Assembly (NCBI GenBank): GCA_900321955.1 | Contig: ONXX01000098.1 | Coordinates: forward strand, 1-5,831 | From: an uncultured Bacillota bacterium | Lineage (GTDB): Bacteria; Bacillota_I; Bacilli_A; Erysipelotrichales; Erysipelotrichaceae | Direction: 5' to 3' | DNA: 5,831 nt | Shown: positions 4,236 through 5,831 of the stretch, piece by piece | Position numbering within the stretch: the stretch's first letter is position 1 | How the letters are laid out: every line of letters begins with the position of its first letter | Notes under the pieces: model-generated | The model's input: only the letters and a program-made list of their open reading frames with translations | Databases searched by the model: none | Told to the model about the DNA's origin: nothing | Position numbers and translations under genes: made by a program

Positions 4236-5831
4236 TTATTCTTCTTCCTCGTCTTTGAGGTAGACTTCCCTTGGCTTGGAGCCATTGGCCGGGCCGATGA
4301 CCCCGCGGTCTTCCAGAGTATCAATGAGTCTGGCCGCCCGGTTGTAGCCAATGCCGAAACGCCTTTGCAGCAAGGAAGTGGAAGCCTTCTGCTGCGCTTT
4401 GACAAACTCGACGACATCGTCATAGAGAGAATCCTGCGAATCGGCGTTGAGAGAAGTTGCTCCCATGACCGTCGTACCGGACATATTGGTCAAAAATTCA
4501 TAGTAGGAATCTTCGTATTCCGGTTTGGCCTGTTCCTTGACAAAGGAGGTCACCTTGCTGATCTCTTTATCCGTGACATAGACGCCCTGCAGACGGATCG
4601 GTGCTGTTTCGCCCTGCGGATAGTACAGCATATCGCCGTTTCCTAAGAGGCGTTCTGCACCCGTCTGGTCAAGGATCGTTCTGGAGTCGATCGAAGATGC
4701 GACCGCAAAGGAGATCCTGGACGGGATGTTGGACTTGATCAGACCGGTGATGACATCGGTCGAAGGACGCTGCGTCGCAACGATCAGATGGATACCGGAT
4801 GCACGTGCCAGCTGCGTAATACGCTGTATGGATAATTCGACATCCTTGCCGGCGATCGCCATCAGGTCGGCAAGCTCATCGATGATAACAACCATGAACG
4901 GCAGTTTATTCATCGGTTCCTCGCCCTGTTTCAGATTGGCGTTGTATTCATCGACCCACAGAAGATGCGGAATATCCTTATAAGGCGTAAATTCAACTTT
5001 CTTCGGATCGACCAGAACCAGTTTGACATCGTACGGATTGCATCTCAGTAAAAAGGAAGTGATGATCGAGTTGATACAGACCGATTTACCTGAACCCGTC
5101 GCACCGGCAATCAGAAGGTGCGGCATCTTGGCCAGGTCACAATAGACCGGCTTGCCCATCAAATCCTTGCCGAGACAGAAAAGCAGATCGACCTTTCGCT
5201 TTTCCATCGGCACATTCTTGATCAGATCCAGCATGCGTACCGGAACCGGTTCAACGTTCGGTATTTCAATACCGACCGCGCTTCTGCCCGGAATCGGCGC
5301 TTCAATACGGATGTCTTTTGCCGCCAGTTCCATTTTGATATTGTCGGAGATGTTCATGATCTTATTGATCTTGACGGAAGAATCCGGCTTGATCTCAAAC
5401 TTGGTGACAGAAGGCCCGATATAGGTATTTAAAAGCTGTGCTTCGATATTGAAGTTCTTTAAGATCTCGATGACCCTTTCTCCCTTCACCGCAGCGGAAG
5501 TCTTGTTCACGCTGGATGATGAGGAAGACGGCGCATCGAGGAATTCGTCGTAAGGTTTCGGCAGATGATAGGCTGAACTGGAACGCTTGCGCCGCAAGAC
5601 TTTCTGTTCGTTGCTTTCAGCCGGCTTTTCCGTCAGGATATCCGTCTTCACCTCTTCCTTAGGTGTGTTTTCTCTCTTCTTATACTGATCGCCATAGATC
5701 TCTCTTTCATTCAGATTGATGAATGTCGGCGAATTGGACAGGACATTGTCATGTTTCTTTCGAACAGGAGCTTTGACTTCTTCGACCACCGGTGGCTCTT
5801 CCACTTCGACTTCCAGTTTTTCCAGAAGGGC
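4236..5831 (-). CDS. ftsK: FtsK/SpoIIIE DNA translocase, C-terminal part (5' end cut by right edge)
   Basis: 531 codons are visible and the frame is open to the window edge; the N-terminal membrane segments are outside. FtsK/SpoIIIE hexamers pump chromosomal DNA through the division septum. Counting from the first whole codon at the edge, residues 1 to about 110 are a charged, Ser-rich linker, then the alpha domain (KFEIKPDSSVKINKI), and the RecA-like motor with Walker A GATGSGKS (243-250) and Walker B VVIIDE (314-319). TQRPSTDVITGLIKSNIPSR follows, and the C-terminal gamma winged helix (about 469-527, LLQRRFGIGYNRAARLID, GPANGSKPREV) reads oriented DNA motifs. Oddly, IPHLL (287-291) is followed at once by WVDEYN: the usual conserved segment of some 35 residues with a TD..(K/A)A..AL and EMxxRY helix is absent, without a frameshift. 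FtsK and SpoIIIE roles cannot be separated here. Confidence 0.95.
   Translation of the reverse strand, partial: ALLEKLEVEVEEPPVVEEVKAPVRKKHDNVLSNSPTFINLNEREIYGDQYKKRENTPKEEVKTDILTEKPAESNEQKVLRRKRSSSAYHLPKPYDEFLDAPSSSSSSVNKTSAAVKGERVIEILKNFNIEAQLLNTYIGPSVTKFEIKPDSSVKINKIMNISDNIKMELAAKDIRIEAPIPGRSAVGIEIPNVEPVPVRMLDLIKNVPMEKRKVDLLFCLGKDLMGKPVYCDLAKMPHLLIAGATGSGKSVCINSIITSFLLRCNPYDVKLVLVDPKKVEFTPYKDIPHLLWVDEYNANLKQGEEPMNKLPFMVVIIDELADLMAIAGKDVELSIQRITQLARASGIHLIVATQRPSTDVITGLIKSNIPSRISFAVASSIDSRTILDQTGAERLLGNGDMLYYPQGETAPIRLQGVYVTDKEISKVTSFVKEQAKPEYEDSYYEFLTNMSGTTVMGATSLNADSQDSLYDDVVEFVKAQQKASTSLLQRRFGIGYNRAARLIDTLEDRGVIGPANGSKPREVYLKDEEEE

Noticed and set aside
4139..4423. Minus-strand open frame overlapping the end of ftsK in another frame
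   Set aside because: It overlaps the clearly conserved gamma domain of FtsK, has a low-complexity Ser/Lys-rich product and crosses the terminator after ftsK.

Overview
The window looks like a core, housekeeping stretch of a Bacillota (Firmicutes) chromosome. The neighbourhood ffh ... rpsP-khpA ... rimM-trmD is the classical Firmicutes arrangement, Shine-Dalgarno (SD) sequences such as AGGAGG are strong where present, and base composition is moderate (by eye somewhat under 50% GC). I lean towards the Erysipelotrichia/Mollicutes-related side because ylxM is absent before ffh and rplS does not follow trmD directly, but this is a weak inference. Every supported gene is on the minus strand, so the window reads from right to left.

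Layout in transcription order: an FtsK/SpoIIIE DNA translocase cut by the right edge (4236-5831) ends in an intrinsic terminator. A 123-bp gap with a possible SD-masking hairpin leads to a short SSB-like OB-fold gene (3819-4112), whose stop codon lies in a very strong terminator. Next come ffh (2455-3768) and a SRAP-domain gene (1931-2455) joined by a TAATG overlap. An 88-bp gap holds a perfect inverted repeat and the rpsP promoter, followed by rpsP and khpA, again joined by TAATG. A 39-bp gap with a terminator and a -10 box leads to rimM, trmD (ATGA overlap) and the first 25 codons of a HAD-type hydrolase that runs off the left edge.

How the genes work together: most serve translation and protein targeting. 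S16 and RimM build the 30S subunit, KhpA is a small KH-domain RNA-binding protein, TrmD makes m1G37 in tRNA, and Ffh is the SRP GTPase. FtsK, SSB and SRAP concern DNA segregation, single-stranded DNA and abasic-site protection. The genes are divided into about five short transcription units by compact terminator/promoter junctions.

I did not find a new multi-gene system. The observations most worth checking are: (1) ffh and rimM both lack an SD and both have a perfect TATAAT exactly 6 nt before ATG, which predicts leaderless mRNAs; (2) the FtsK motor domain seems to lack about 35 normally conserved residues between the DPKKVEF strand and Walker B, in frame; (3) three terminator hairpins abut or contain the next gene's promoter; (4) a SRAP gene is translationally coupled to ffh.
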